This document shows positions 6,137-13,368 of a DNA stretch of 13,368 bases, piece after piece (position 1 is the stretch's first letter; each line of letters opens with the position of its first letter). Source of the stretch: Prevotella sp. (GTDB lineage Bacteria; Bacteroidota; Bacteroidia; Bacteroidales; Dysgonomonadaceae); contig JAISKQ010000157.1 in the NCBI GenBank assembly GCA_031260865.1, positions 1-13,368 of the forward strand. The letters are read 5' to 3'. The notes beneath the pieces were generated by a model. It was not told the origin of the DNA. It saw only the letters and a list, made by a program, of their open reading frames with translations, and ran no database searches. The position numbers and the translations under genes are program-made.

Positions 6137-7063
6137 ATGAATGGTCTCGTAATAAAAAATACCGGCAGCTGGTATCTGGTTCGTACGGATGATGGGCGCA
6201 ATATTGAATGTAAGGTCAAAGGAAACTTCCGCCTGAAGGGGATACGAAGCACAAACCCTGTTTCCGTAGGCGACCGTGTCGTCATTATAGAAAATAATGA
6301 AGGCACGGCATTGATTACCGAAATAGAAGACCGGAAGAATTACATTATCCGCCGTTCATCCAACTTGTCGAAGCAGTCTCATATTATAGCCGCCAATATA
6401 GATCTTTGTTTCCTTATCGTAACCATCAATCACCCTGTTACTTCAACGGTGTTTATCGACCGGTTTCTGGCTTCGGCGGAAGCATACCGCGTACCTGTTA
6501 ACCTTATTTTCAATAAGGCGGATATTTACACCGAGGAAGAAACCGAATATATGAACGCCCTGATAGAAATGTATGATTATATTGGGTATCCGGGTATGAA
6601 GATTTCGGTTTTACAAAATATAGGGCTGGACGCTTTGCAAGAGAAAATACGAGGAAAGGTAACGTTATTCTCAGGGCATTCGGGAGTGGGAAAATCGACT
6701 TTGATAAATGCCCTTATACCCGATACAAAACTCAGAACCGGAGCTATCTCCGATTATCATGGAAAGGGGATGCACACTACTACCTTTTCGGAAATGATAG
6801 AACTGCCTCATGGCGGATTTATTATTGATACCCCCGGCATAAAAGGCTTTGGCACAGTAGATATGGATCGGAATGAGATCTTTCACTTTTTTCCCGATAT
6901 ATTCAGCTTTTCCAAAGATTGCCGGTTCAATAATTGCATTCATATAAATGAACCCGGTTGCGCCGTACGCGAAGCCGCCGAAAAACATTATATCAGCGAG
7001 AGCCGTTATAAGTCGTACCTGAATATGATGGACGAGGATATTAGCGAAAAATACAGGAAATAA
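6137..7063 (+). CDS. rsgA: Ribosome small-subunit biogenesis GTPase RsgA
   Basis: A 308-residue GTPase that acts in the last steps of 30S ribosomal subunit maturation. It has the expected three parts: an N-terminal OB fold (about 1-70), a circularly permuted GTPase domain, and a zinc-binding C-terminal domain. The permutation shows in the motif order: G4 NKAD (126-129) comes before the P-loop GHSGVGKST (180-188), with G3 DTPG at 231-234. Zinc ligands are Cys262, Cys267, His269 and Cys275. All motifs are intact. It lies 8 nt after frr, so the two ribosome-related genes are almost certainly one transcript. Confidence 0.96.
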   Translation: MNGLVIKNTGSWYLVRTDDGRNIECKVKGNFRLKGIRSTNPVSVGDRVVIIENNEGTALITEIEDRKNYIIRRSSNLSKQSHIIAANIDLCFLIVTINHPVTSTVFIDRFLASAEAYRVPVNLIFNKADIYTEEETEYMNALIEMYDYIGYPGMKISVLQNIGLDALQEKIRGKVTLFSGHSGVGKSTLINALIPDTKLRTGAISDYHGKGMHTTTFSEMIELPHGGFIIDTPGIKGFGTVDMDRNEIFHFFPDIFSFSKDCRFNNCIHINEPGCAVREAAEKHYISESRYKSYLNMMDEDISEKYRK

Positions 7064-7149
7064 GAGTACTTAACGTTCAATTACAAAACAAATAATGAAA
7101 TTGAATATTATTTATTCACAACTATTGACCGGCATAAATAACGAATGTA

Positions 7150-7545
7150 ATGATACAACAACGAAAGAAAGATTATTTGCAACGCCTTATAGAAGAATTT
7201 TTTAAGAAGTTACAGCAAGCTATCAATGAAAATCGCTTATTGAGCGACTTGGAACAAAAGGCGATGCTGGACGAATGTTTTGATTTTTATTCGACGAATT
7301 TCAACGCCTCGCGAGAAGATCGAGCTACCTCACTCATGGAAAAAATCAATGAGATAGAGTTGCTCGAACAATATGCGAAATTATTGATGCTCGAATTTGA
7401 TATTACAGAGAAAAAAGATAAAAGTCGATTAAGGGAAGCTTTCGATATTGTTGACTACATTCAAAAGACAGACACGACTTATTCATGGGAAAGAACTGTG
7501 TTGAGAGAAGATTTGCTGCATCGGTTAGATGAAACTTTAATGTGA
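7150..7545 (+). CDS. Hypothetical helical protein, 131 residues
   Basis: I do not recognise this protein with confidence. It is predicted to be almost wholly helical, acidic and soluble, with no signal peptide, membrane segment or cysteine pair. The opening (DYLQRLIEEFFKKLQQAI) is an amphipathic helix and the rest suggests a stack of helices (ALEQ- and LLEQYAKLLMLEF-like segments). The N-terminal pattern is faintly like the short proteins grouped as DUF6483, but I cannot test that. The ATG at 7150 gives a natural-looking start; no Shine-Dalgarno or -7 box is evident. It sits 86 nt after rsgA and 61 nt before cls, on the same strand as both, and may be the last gene of the rsgA transcript. Confidence 0.65.
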   Translation: MIQQRKKDYLQRLIEEFFKKLQQAINENRLLSDLEQKAMLDECFDFYSTNFNASREDRATSLMEKINEIELLEQYAKLLMLEFDITEKKDKSRLREAFDIVDYIQKTDTTYSWERTVLREDLLHRLDETLM

Positions 7546-7553
7546 GAAATGGC

Positions 7554-7583
7554 TTTAATATGCGGATTTTATATATAACTTTG
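7554..7583 (+). promoter_or_regulatory. Candidate cls promoter
   Basis: TTTA (7554-7557), 18 nt of spacer, TAACTTTG (7576-7583), a full TAnnTTTG match. Transcription would begin near 7589, about 18 nt before a GTG start at 7607, which supports that start codon. Confidence 0.55.
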
Positions 7584-7606
7584 GAACAATAAATTATTTA
7601 TTATAA

Positions 7607-9040
7607 GTGGAAGCTTCGGAAGCAACAGGTCATTTAATCCTTCTATTCCAGGTTCTCTATGTCGTCACGGCTCTGGGAACAATGGTTATCGTTATCTCGG
7701 AAAACAGAAATCCGTTGAAAACGATTTCATGGGTACTGATATTGTTGTTGCTTCCACTGGTAGGACTTGTCATCTATTATTTCTTTGGCGAAGACAATCG
7801 CAAACAGCGCCTTATCTCGCATAAGATGTATAAGAAGCTGAACCGCCGTTCCATCGAGCGCCGCGAATTACTCGAAATATTAAATCCTCCGGTTGAATTT
7901 AAAGGATTGGTAAATTTATTGAATCACCTCAAAGCATCTCCTTTATATGGAGGAAACAGCGTGACGTTTTATTCTTCCGGCAGGGAAAAATTTGACGCGT
8001 TGTTTGACGCGTTGGAGCAAGCGCGGAAACACATCCATATTCAGTATTATATATTTATGGATGATGAAATAGGCTGTAAGACCCGCGATATATTAGTCCG
8101 CAAAGCCGCTGAAGGCGTTGAGGTTCGCCTCCTGTATGACGATGTCGGTTCATGGAAGGCCAAACGGAGTTTCTTCAAAGATATGCAGGTGAAAGGCGTT
8201 GAGGTACAACCTTTCCTTAAAGTAGCGTTCAAGTTTCTGACCAGCCGGGTTAATTACCGGAATCATCGTAAGATTGTCGTCATTGACGGAAAGGTCGGTT
8301 TTGTAGGAGGCATGAATGTCGCCGACAGGTATATTAACGGAGTCGGCGCCGGAATATGGCGCGACAGCCACATTAAGATAGAAGGAAAAGGGGTCGCCGG
8401 TCTGCAAACCTCTTTCCTTATCGATTGGTATTCGGCGCGGAAAGAATTTCTCACATCAGATACTTATTACCCCGTATTAGAAGACAAAGGAGATAATCTG
8501 ATGCAGTTAGTGACAAGCGGTCCTGTGGGACAATTCAAAGATATACACTTGGGCATTTTGCAGGCGATAGCAAACGCGAAAGAAAGCGTATATATCCAGA
8601 CGCCTTATTTTGTACCTACCGATTCTTTATTGCAGGTCATACAAATGGCCGCGATGAGGGGCGTTGATATTCGCATAATGTTGCCGCGACATTCCGATAC
8701 CACATTTGTGCATATCGCATCCAGGTCTTTCCTAAAGGAAGTACTGGACGCCAAGGTTAGCGTCTATTTCTTTGACGCGGGTTTTCTGCATTCAAAGATG
8801 TTGATTGTAGATAACAGCCTTACCATAACCGGTTCAGCCAATATGGATATGCGCAGTTTTGAACATAATTTCGAAATCGACGCGTTCATTTATAGCGAGG
8901 AAACTTGCCGTAAAGCTCAGGATATTTTCTTCAAGGATATGGAACAATCGACGTTGCTATCGGTCGAAGAGTGGAATAAAAGAAGCGGGATAGAAAAATT
9001 TAAAGAATCGGTAATGCGTTTGTTTTCACCATTATTATAA
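7607..9040 (+). CDS. cls: Cardiolipin synthase (phospholipase D family)
   Basis: A 477-residue inner-membrane enzyme that joins two phosphatidylglycerol molecules into cardiolipin and glycerol. Two N-terminal membrane helices (about 8-30 and 38-60, with the motif ENRNPLKTISWVL between them) anchor the protein. Two phospholipase D domains follow, each with an HKD motif: His220-Lys222-Asp227 (NHRKIVVIDG) and His395-Lys397-Asp402 (HSKMLIVD), both followed by the expected Gly-Gly-Met-Asn or Gly-Ser-Ala-Asn. Length is normal for bacterial Cls. The start is GTG at 7607. The next in-frame Met (residue 26) would delete most of the first membrane helix, and the promoter position agrees with the GTG. 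No strong terminator is seen after it. Confidence 0.94.
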   Translation: MEASEATGHLILLFQVLYVVTALGTMVIVISENRNPLKTISWVLILLLLPLVGLVIYYFFGEDNRKQRLISHKMYKKLNRRSIERRELLEILNPPVEFKGLVNLLNHLKASPLYGGNSVTFYSSGREKFDALFDALEQARKHIHIQYYIFMDDEIGCKTRDILVRKAAEGVEVRLLYDDVGSWKAKRSFFKDMQVKGVEVQPFLKVAFKFLTSRVNYRNHRKIVVIDGKVGFVGGMNVADRYINGVGAGIWRDSHIKIEGKGVAGLQTSFLIDWYSARKEFLTSDTYYPVLEDKGDNLMQLVTSGPVGQFKDIHLGILQAIANAKESVYIQTPYFVPTDSLLQVIQMAAMRGVDIRIMLPRHSDTTFVHIASRSFLKEVLDAKVSVYFFDAGFLHSKMLIVDNSLTITGSANMDMRSFEHNFEIDAFIYSEETCRKAQDIFFKDMEQSTLLSVEEWNKRSGIEKFKESVMRLFSPLL

Positions 9041-9253
9041 TATAAATCGAAATATTTAGTAAAAGATGTTGTTTCAATATCAGTTTTTATCATTACATTA
9101 GCATCGAATGCGAAAAATGATACATCTCGCTTCTGAAGCCATGTATATGAGGCAAAAGGGCTTTAGTTATTTTTTGTATTTCAAATTTAAAGTTTTTAAA
9201 AGCAGCAATATAGAGTAAAAACAAAAAAAAATACCAAATTAAAGAAGTTTTTG

Positions 9254-9283
9254 TTTGTTTTAGTTAAAAAAAATATATCTTTG
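9254..9283 (+). promoter_or_regulatory. gmd promoter
   Basis: TTTG (9254-9257), 18 nt of spacer, TATCTTTG (9276-9283): full matches to both parts of the Bacteroidales housekeeping promoter. Runs of A just upstream (around 9215-9232) could act as an UP-like element. This is the clearest promoter in the window. Confidence 0.72.
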
Positions 9284-9293
9284 TAGCTTAGTT

Positions 9294-9338
9294 TGTTCTT
9301 TTGTTTACGAAAGGAATTTGCTTGGTAGAGAGAGAACA
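9294..9338 (+). promoter_or_regulatory. Possible hairpin at the 5' end of the gmd leader
   Basis: TGTTCTTTT (9294-9302) can pair with GAGAGAACA (9330-9338): seven Watson-Crick and two G-U pairs around a 27-nt loop. It lies a few nt after the predicted transcription start and about 70 nt before the gmd ATG. Confidence 0.35.
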
Positions 9339-9409
9339 GATTGAAGGAAAATAGTTGTAATAATAAAATAACTAATCTTGATAAGACCTTTTATTAAGTA
9401 GATAATAAT

Positions 9410-10561
9410 ATGAGTAAAATAGCACTCATCACAGGCGTTACAGGACAAGATGGAGCTTATCTATCTGAATATTTGATAAAAAAAGGCTATACAGTACATG
9501 GTCTTAAGAGGAGATCCTCAATGTTTAATACAGACCGTATAGATCATTTATATCAAGACCCTCATGATGAAAATAGGAATCTGATACTCCACTATGGAGA
9601 TATGACAGATAGTTTGAATCTGACTCGCATAATAGGAGATATTCGACCGGATGAAATATATAATCTGGCGGCGATGAGCCATGTTAAAGTCAGTTTTGAC
9701 ACGCCGGAATACACGGCAAACGCTGACGGCATAGGCACTCTTCGTCTCCTGGAAGCGGTAAGGCTATTAAAGTTGGCGGATAAAACCCGTATATACCAGG
9801 CTTCAACATCAGAACTTTATGGATTGGTACAGGAGATACCTCAGAAAGAAACAACTCCGTTCTATCCGAGAAGTCCGTATGCTGTCGCTAAATTATACGC
9901 TTACTGGATCACAGTTAATTATAGGGAAGCCTATGGTATGCACGCCAGTAACGGTATTTTGTTTAATCACGAATCTCCGTTGAGAGGTGAAACCTTTGTT
10001 ACGAGAAAAGTGACCAGAGCGGTAGCACGTATAGTGTTAGGCTTGCAGGGACAAGTGTTTATGGGTAATTTATCCAGCAAAAGAGACTGGGGACATGCCA
10101 AAGATTATGTCAAAGCAATGTACCTTATTTTGCAACAAGATACACCGGACGACTATGTTATATCAACAGGTGTAACCACAACGATCCGTGATTTTATAAC
10201 AATGTCGTTTGCGGAAGTTGGCGTTGGCATTGAATTTAGAGGTGAAAATGAACACGAAAAAGGATATATTTCATCCGTAAATGATGAAGTATTTTCTAAA
10301 ATAGTTGGTTCGGAACACTTGGACAATTTCAAAAAGAGGTTAGGAGAGACAGTCGTTGGCGTTGATCCGGCTTATTTCCGTCCAACTGAAGTTGATATTC
10401 TTATTGGTGATAATACCAAGGCCAGAACCAAATTAGGTTGGGAGCCGACTTATGATCTCAAATCCTTGTGTCAGGATATGGTTATTCATGATATAGAATT
10501 GATGAAGAAAGAAGAATATCTTAAAAACGGAGGATATAGGATTCTTAACTATTTTGAGTAA
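9410..10561 (+). CDS. gmd: GDP-mannose 4,6-dehydratase
   Basis: A 383-residue cytoplasmic enzyme of the short-chain dehydrogenase fold that turns GDP-D-mannose into GDP-4-keto-6-deoxy-D-mannose, the first step to GDP-L-fucose. The NADP-binding glycine motif is GVTGQDG (9-15), and [13 protein letters not shown] (34-46) is typical of GMD. Catalytic residues Thr133, Glu135, Tyr157 and Lys161 (YAVAK) are present, each one position after the E. coli numbering. [16 protein letters not shown] (189-204) and [13 protein letters not shown] (222-234) are family signatures. Length is normal. It has its own promoter with a long leader. fcl follows after 16 nt and supplies the next step. The base composition looks richer in A and T than the pyrH-rsgA genes. 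Confidence 0.97.
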   Translation: MSKIALITGVTGQDGAYLSEYLIKKGYTVHGLKRRSSMFNTDRIDHLYQDPHDENRNLILHYGDMTDSLNLTRIIGDIRPDEIYNLAAMSHVKVSFDTPEYTANADGIGTLRLLEAVRLLKLADKTRIYQASTSELYGLVQEIPQKETTPFYPRSPYAVAKLYAYWITVNYREAYGMHASNGILFNHESPLRGETFVTRKVTRAVARIVLGLQGQVFMGNLSSKRDWGHAKDYVKAMYLILQQDTPDDYVISTGVTTTIRDFITMSFAEVGVGIEFRGENEHEKGYISSVNDEVFSKIVGSEHLDNFKKRLGETVVGVDPAYFRPTEVDILIGDNTKARTKLGWEPTYDLKSLCQDMVIHDIELMKKEEYLKNGGYRILNYFE

Positions 10562-10567
10562 AGGAGA
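10561..10567 (+). promoter_or_regulatory. Shine-Dalgarno sequence of fcl
   Basis: AAGGAGA, 10 nt before the fcl ATG, is a near-perfect Shine-Dalgarno sequence. It stands out because almost every other gene here lacks one, and it overlaps the last base of the gmd stop codon. Confidence 0.6.
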
Positions 10568-10577
10568 ATAATAATTA

Positions 10578-11672
10578 ATGATAGAAAAGAACGCTAAAAT
10601 ATATGTAGCCGGTCATAGAGGTTTGGTTGGCTCGGCGATTCTAAAGAGTCTGATAAATAAAGGTTATTCAAACTTTGTGCTGAAAACCCATGAAGAACTT
10701 GATTTGATGGATCAGGTCGCTGTAGCGGAATTCTTTGCAAAAGAAAAACCTGAATATGTGTTTTTAGCCGCGGCCAAAGTTGGCGGTATTGTCGCGAATA
10801 ACACATATAGAGGACAGTTTATATATGAAAATTTGATGATTCAGAATAATGTTATTCATCAATCATATATAAATAAAGTAAAAAAGTTAGTATTTTTGGG
10901 AAGTTCCTGCATTTATCCGAAAGAAGCTCCTCAACCAATGAGTGAGAACGCGTTGTTGACAGCTCCTTTGGAATATACAAATGAACCTTACGCTATAGCA
11001 AAAATTGCAGGTTTGAAAATGTGTGAAAGCTATAACCTACAATATGGAACAAACTTTATAGCTGTAATGCCAACAAACTTGTATGGTCCAAATGATAATT
11101 TCAATTTGGAAACTTCGCATGTATTACCGGCTATGCTTCGTAAAATTCATTTAGGGAAATGTTTGGAAACGAACGCATGGGAAACCATAAGGAAAGATCT
11201 TGACAAGCGTCCTATCGAAGGCGTTTCAGGTGATTCTTCCGAATCCCGGATACTTGATATTCTTGGCAAGTATGGAGTGAAGAAGAATGGAAACGTTGTT
11301 CAAGTCGAAATATGGGGATCAGGTAAACCAATGAGAGAGTTCCTATGGAGTCAGGAAATGGGCGATGCTACTGTTTTTGTAATGGAATCAGTAAACTTTT
11401 TAGACTTAGCTAATGTTATAGAAAGGATAGAAGTACGCAACACACATATTAATATAGGCACAGGTATTGAAATTTCAATAAAAGACGTGGCGAACCTGAT
11501 AAAAGATACGATTGGTTTTTCAGGGGAATTATACTTTAATACAGATAAACCGGATGGAACTATGAGAAAATTATCAGATGTGTCAAAACTTAATTCATTG
11601 GGTTGGAAACATAAAATTGATATCGAAGAAGGACTGAATATGATGTATACATGGTATACAAAATATGAATGA
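10578..11672 (+). CDS. fcl: GDP-L-fucose synthase
   Basis: A 364-residue epimerase/reductase that converts the GMD product to GDP-L-fucose with NADPH. The cofactor motif is GHRGLVG (12-18). The catalytic Ser109 (in GSSCIYP), Tyr138 and Lys142 (PYAIAK) match E. coli 107/136/140, and Cys111 and His181 match the residues used for epimerisation. A segment at about 196-241 is inserted compared with the 321-residue E. coli enzyme; similar longer forms are usual in Bacteroidales. It is also named wcaG. gmd upstream provides its substrate, and the shared spacing and strong ribosome binding site point to one operon. The product feeds fucosylation of capsule, surface glycans or glycoproteins; no glycosyltransferase lies in the window. 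Confidence 0.96.
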   Translation: MIEKNAKIYVAGHRGLVGSAILKSLINKGYSNFVLKTHEELDLMDQVAVAEFFAKEKPEYVFLAAAKVGGIVANNTYRGQFIYENLMIQNNVIHQSYINKVKKLVFLGSSCIYPKEAPQPMSENALLTAPLEYTNEPYAIAKIAGLKMCESYNLQYGTNFIAVMPTNLYGPNDNFNLETSHVLPAMLRKIHLGKCLETNAWETIRKDLDKRPIEGVSGDSSESRILDILGKYGVKKNGNVVQVEIWGSGKPMREFLWSQEMGDATVFVMESVNFLDLANVIERIEVRNTHINIGTGIEISIKDVANLIKDTIGFSGELYFNTDKPDGTMRKLSDVSKLNSLGWKHKIDIEEGLNMMYTWYTKYE

Positions 11673-11718
11673 AATTAAAATAAAAAAGAGTGTTTAATTA
11701 TAATTTAAAAGATTGATT

Positions 11719-12906
11719 ATGAAAAAAGTAAGTTTACTTTTAGTTTTAGTTTTTGCGGCTATGACTACATTTGCTCAAACGAGCGGATATAGTACTAGAG
11801 AAGGTCGTAATACGACTTTTGTGCGTAATGGTTTTTGGGATAACTGGTTCATCGGTGTTGGCGCCGGCGCTAACGTTTATTTTGGAGATCACGACAAAGA
11901 TGCTAAATTTTTAAGCCGTCCAACAGTAGCTCCTCAATTCCAGATTGGTAAATGGTATAATCCATATTTCGGAGGTAGAGCTAAGGTAACCGGAGGATCT
12001 TTGCATAACTTTGGACCAAACGCACAACAGATGATGCACAACAAATATCTAGGCTTTGAATTCGACTTATTGTGGAATGTATCTGACTATTTGTTGAAGT
12101 ACAACTCTAAACGTGTTTACAGCTTTATCCCTTACATCGGTTTAGGTGGAATGTGGGGCTGGGACTACAAAAATGCAGCCGGTATTATGTACCCTACAAA
12201 TTATTTAGAAAAGCATCCGGGCGCTTCACAACAAACTATGACTCTAAACGCAGGTATTATCAACAACTTCAGATTATCTGAAAGAGTTTCGTTTGCGGTT
12301 GAAGTATCAGGAGCTATGGTGAAAGAAGACTTTGACAAACAAATGGGTGGTGACTGGTCTTACGACATCTTGGCTAACGCTTCTGCAAGTTTAATCTTCA
12401 AAATCGGTAAGAAAACCGACTTCTCTGAAGCTGTATTATTGGATCAAGGTCTTATTGATGACTTGAACAGCCAAATCAACAAACTTCGTCAAGAAAACGA
12501 AACTTTGAGAAACAGAACTTGTCCGCCTGCTGAAACTAAGGTCGTGGAAAAGATTGTAGAAAAACAAGTTGCTGCTGCCGCTCCATTTGTTTCTAACGTA
12601 GTATTCTTCCGTATCGGTAGTGCCGTTATCGACAAAAACCAAGAAGTTAGCATCTACAACACAGCTAAATATCTACAAGATAATCCTAACAAAAATGTTA
12701 AGATTGTAGGTTATGCTGACAAGAAAACAGGTTCTGCTTCTGTCAACCAGAAAATCTCTGAAAAACGCGCTAAAAACGTTGCTGACGTATTAATCAAAAA
12801 ATACAACATCAACAGCAACCGCGTTAAAGTTGAATGGAAAGGTGATACTGAACAACCTTATGCTGAAAACGCATGGAACCGCGTTGCAATCTTCTTTGCT
12901 GAATAA
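11719..12906 (+). CDS. OmpA-family outer-membrane protein
   Basis: A 395-residue protein with four parts. Residues 1-19 are a signal peptide (MKKVSLLLVLVF, cleavage near TFA/Q). About 33-230 is a membrane beta-barrel with alternating aromatic strands (WFIGVGAGANVYFGDH, FIPYIGLGGMWGWDY). About 238-266 is a short coiled coil (LIDDLNSQINKLRQENETL). About 292-395 is the OmpA-like domain, where Asp334 (GYADKK) and Arg350 (SEKRAKNV) would bind peptidoglycan. The layout resembles the major outer-membrane proteins Pgm6/Pgm7 (Omp41/Omp40) of Porphyromonas gingivalis. The single mature cysteine, Cys268, follows the coiled coil. The start is the ATG at 11719; an in-frame TTG at 11713 adds nothing. Frequent AAC, TTC, ATC and CGT codons suggest strong expression. 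It lies 46 nt after fcl; I see no clear separate promoter. Confidence 0.93.
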   Translation: MKKVSLLLVLVFAAMTTFAQTSGYSTREGRNTTFVRNGFWDNWFIGVGAGANVYFGDHDKDAKFLSRPTVAPQFQIGKWYNPYFGGRAKVTGGSLHNFGPNAQQMMHNKYLGFEFDLLWNVSDYLLKYNSKRVYSFIPYIGLGGMWGWDYKNAAGIMYPTNYLEKHPGASQQTMTLNAGIINNFRLSERVSFAVEVSGAMVKEDFDKQMGGDWSYDILANASASLIFKIGKKTDFSEAVLLDQGLIDDLNSQINKLRQENETLRNRTCPPAETKVVEKIVEKQVAAAAPFVSNVVFFRIGSAVIDKNQEVSIYNTAKYLQDNPNKNVKIVGYADKKTGSASVNQKISEKRAKNVADVLIKKYNINSNRVKVEWKGDTEQPYAENAWNRVAIFFAE

Positions 12907-12925
12907 TCTTAGCTGATTGAAATAG

Positions 12926-12961
12926 AAAAGGTTATCCGGATTTCCGGGTAACCTTTTTTTT
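12926..12961 (+). terminator. Intrinsic terminator of ompA
   Basis: A 14-bp stem pairs 12926-12939 with 12944-12957 (AAAAGGTTA/TAACCTTTT, one T-G pair, then CCGG/CCGG) around a 4-nt loop, followed by T residues to 12961. It starts 20 nt after the ompA stop codon. Confidence 0.93.
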
Positions 12962-13173
12962 ATGGGTGTACCATTAGCATTTCTTTATTATCACCGCCTG
13001 TCAGAAGGCACTGCAGGAGTGTAATATTATATCATTAATAAAACAATCCATTGATAATAAATGGCGTAAGCGTTACACCTCTACTTAAAGGTAAAGGCAA
13101 GATTATCAATATCCCACAACTCTCCCACTTGACCTCCCTATTTCTTGCCCCTAATACCCTATTAATGAGATAG

Positions 13174-13205
13174 AAAAAGGGGTTGCCCAAAATCGGACAA
13201 CCCCT
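13174..13205 (-). terminator. Intrinsic terminator of groL
   Basis: Read on the minus strand, 13205-13195 pairs with 13188-13178 (AGGGGTTG with CAACCCCT, one T-G pair, then CC/GG) around a 6-nt loop, followed by five T residues (13178-13174). It begins 32 nt after the groL stop codon. Confidence 0.88.
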
Positions 13206-13236
13206 CCTTCTATGTAACTTGTTAATTTGTAGCGTA

Positions 13237-13368
13237 TTACATCATTCCACCCATTCCGCCGCCCATTGGAGGCATAGGAGCCGGATTTTCTTCTTTCTTA
13301 TCAGCGATGATACATTCTGTGGTTAAGAACATACCGGCGATAGAAGCCGCGTTTTCAAGAGCTACACG
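13237..13368 (-). CDS. groL: Chaperonin GroEL, C-terminal end (partial)
   Basis: Only the last 43 codons are in the window; the gene runs off the right edge on the minus strand. The visible residues ([19 protein letters not shown], then [14 protein letters not shown]) end in the flexible Gly-Gly-Met tail GGGMGGMM that lines the floor of the GroEL folding chamber. GroEL with GroES forms the cytoplasmic ATP-driven folding cage. No frameshift is seen. The gene converges on ompA and has its own terminator. Its promoter and groS would lie outside the window. Confidence 0.97.
   Translation of the reverse strand, partial: RVALENAASIAGMFLTTECIIADKKEENPAPMPPMGGGMGGMM

Larger units (their letters stand above)
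9041..9409 (+). other. Non-coding stretch between cls and gmd
   Basis: This 369-nt stretch holds no convincing gene on either strand. The first 130 nt have only weak stems, for example AAGCC near 9136 with GGCTT near 9158, loosely followed by a T-rich tract (TTATTTTTTG). It could end the cls transcript, but I would not call it a terminator. From about 9170 the sequence is very rich in A and T with poly-A runs, then come the gmd promoter (9254-9283) and a leader of roughly 120 nt. Confidence 0.6.
12907..13236. other. Non-coding stretch between ompA and groL
   Basis: This 330-nt gap separates convergent genes and holds no visible gene. It contains the two facing terminators and, between them (12962-13173), about 210 nt with small palindromes only: CCATT/AATGG around 13047-13064, GTAA-GCG-TTAC near 13067-13077, and CACT/AGTG around a CTGCAG site near 13011-13023. 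No promoter or RNA family is recognised. Confidence 0.6.

Noticed and set aside
7095..7205. 36-residue open frame overlapping the start of the hypothetical gene at 7150
   Set aside because: It is out of frame with the larger gene, has no ribosome binding site and ends in unremarkable sequence. The 7150 start looks natural, so a frameshift is not needed.
9136..9180. Intrinsic terminator after cls
   Set aside because: The best stem is only about five pairs with a long loop, and the T-rich tract does not follow directly.
11691..11718. Dedicated ompA promoter
   Set aside because: TAATTTAA at 11701-11708 matches only six of eight consensus bases and no -33 element lies at 18 nt. It may exist but I cannot support it.

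Overview
The window reads as an ordinary chromosomal segment of a Bacteroidota bacterium, most likely order Bacteroidales. The signs are a UMP kinase and an OmpA-family porin of the Bacteroidales type, the 364-residue GDP-fucose synthase with a central insertion, -7 boxes of the form TAnnTTTG upstream of several genes, and a general lack of Shine-Dalgarno sequences. I cannot fix the genus. No mobile element, CRISPR array, tRNA or rRNA is visible.

Left block (1-4150). A secreted S41 (CtpA-type) protease runs rightward and ends at a strong intrinsic terminator, followed by a flavin-binding Nim-like/PPOx split-barrel protein. Converging on it from the right is a three-gene minus-strand operon: a probable lipoprotein cyclophilin peptidyl-prolyl isomerase, a small cupin 2 nt downstream, and a NUDIX hydrolase 15 nt further on.

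Middle block (4150-9040). An AT-rich divergent promoter region leads into pyrH (UMP kinase), a translationally coupled small two-helix membrane protein, frr (ribosome recycling factor) and rsgA (30S-maturation GTPase). Then come an unrecognised 131-residue helical protein and a cardiolipin synthase that probably starts at GTG. The stretch before frr is full of short tandem repeats and inverted repeats that compete for the same left arm.

Right block (9041-13368). A 369-nt non-coding stretch holds the clearest promoter in the window and a leader of about 120 nt. It drives gmd and fcl, the two enzymes that convert GDP-mannose to GDP-L-fucose. An OmpA-family outer-membrane protein follows, with codon use typical of a highly expressed gene, and it ends in a perfect intrinsic terminator. 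The last 132 nt are the C-terminal end of groL (GroEL) on the minus strand, with its own terminator facing that of ompA.

Most genes are core housekeeping or envelope functions and I see no convincing new multi-gene system. The most useful leads are the structured, repeat-rich frr leader, the two-helix protein locked to pyrH, the helical insertion in the cyclophilin, and a possible link between GDP-fucose supply and Bacteroidales-type O-glycosylation motifs in the exported proteins encoded here.
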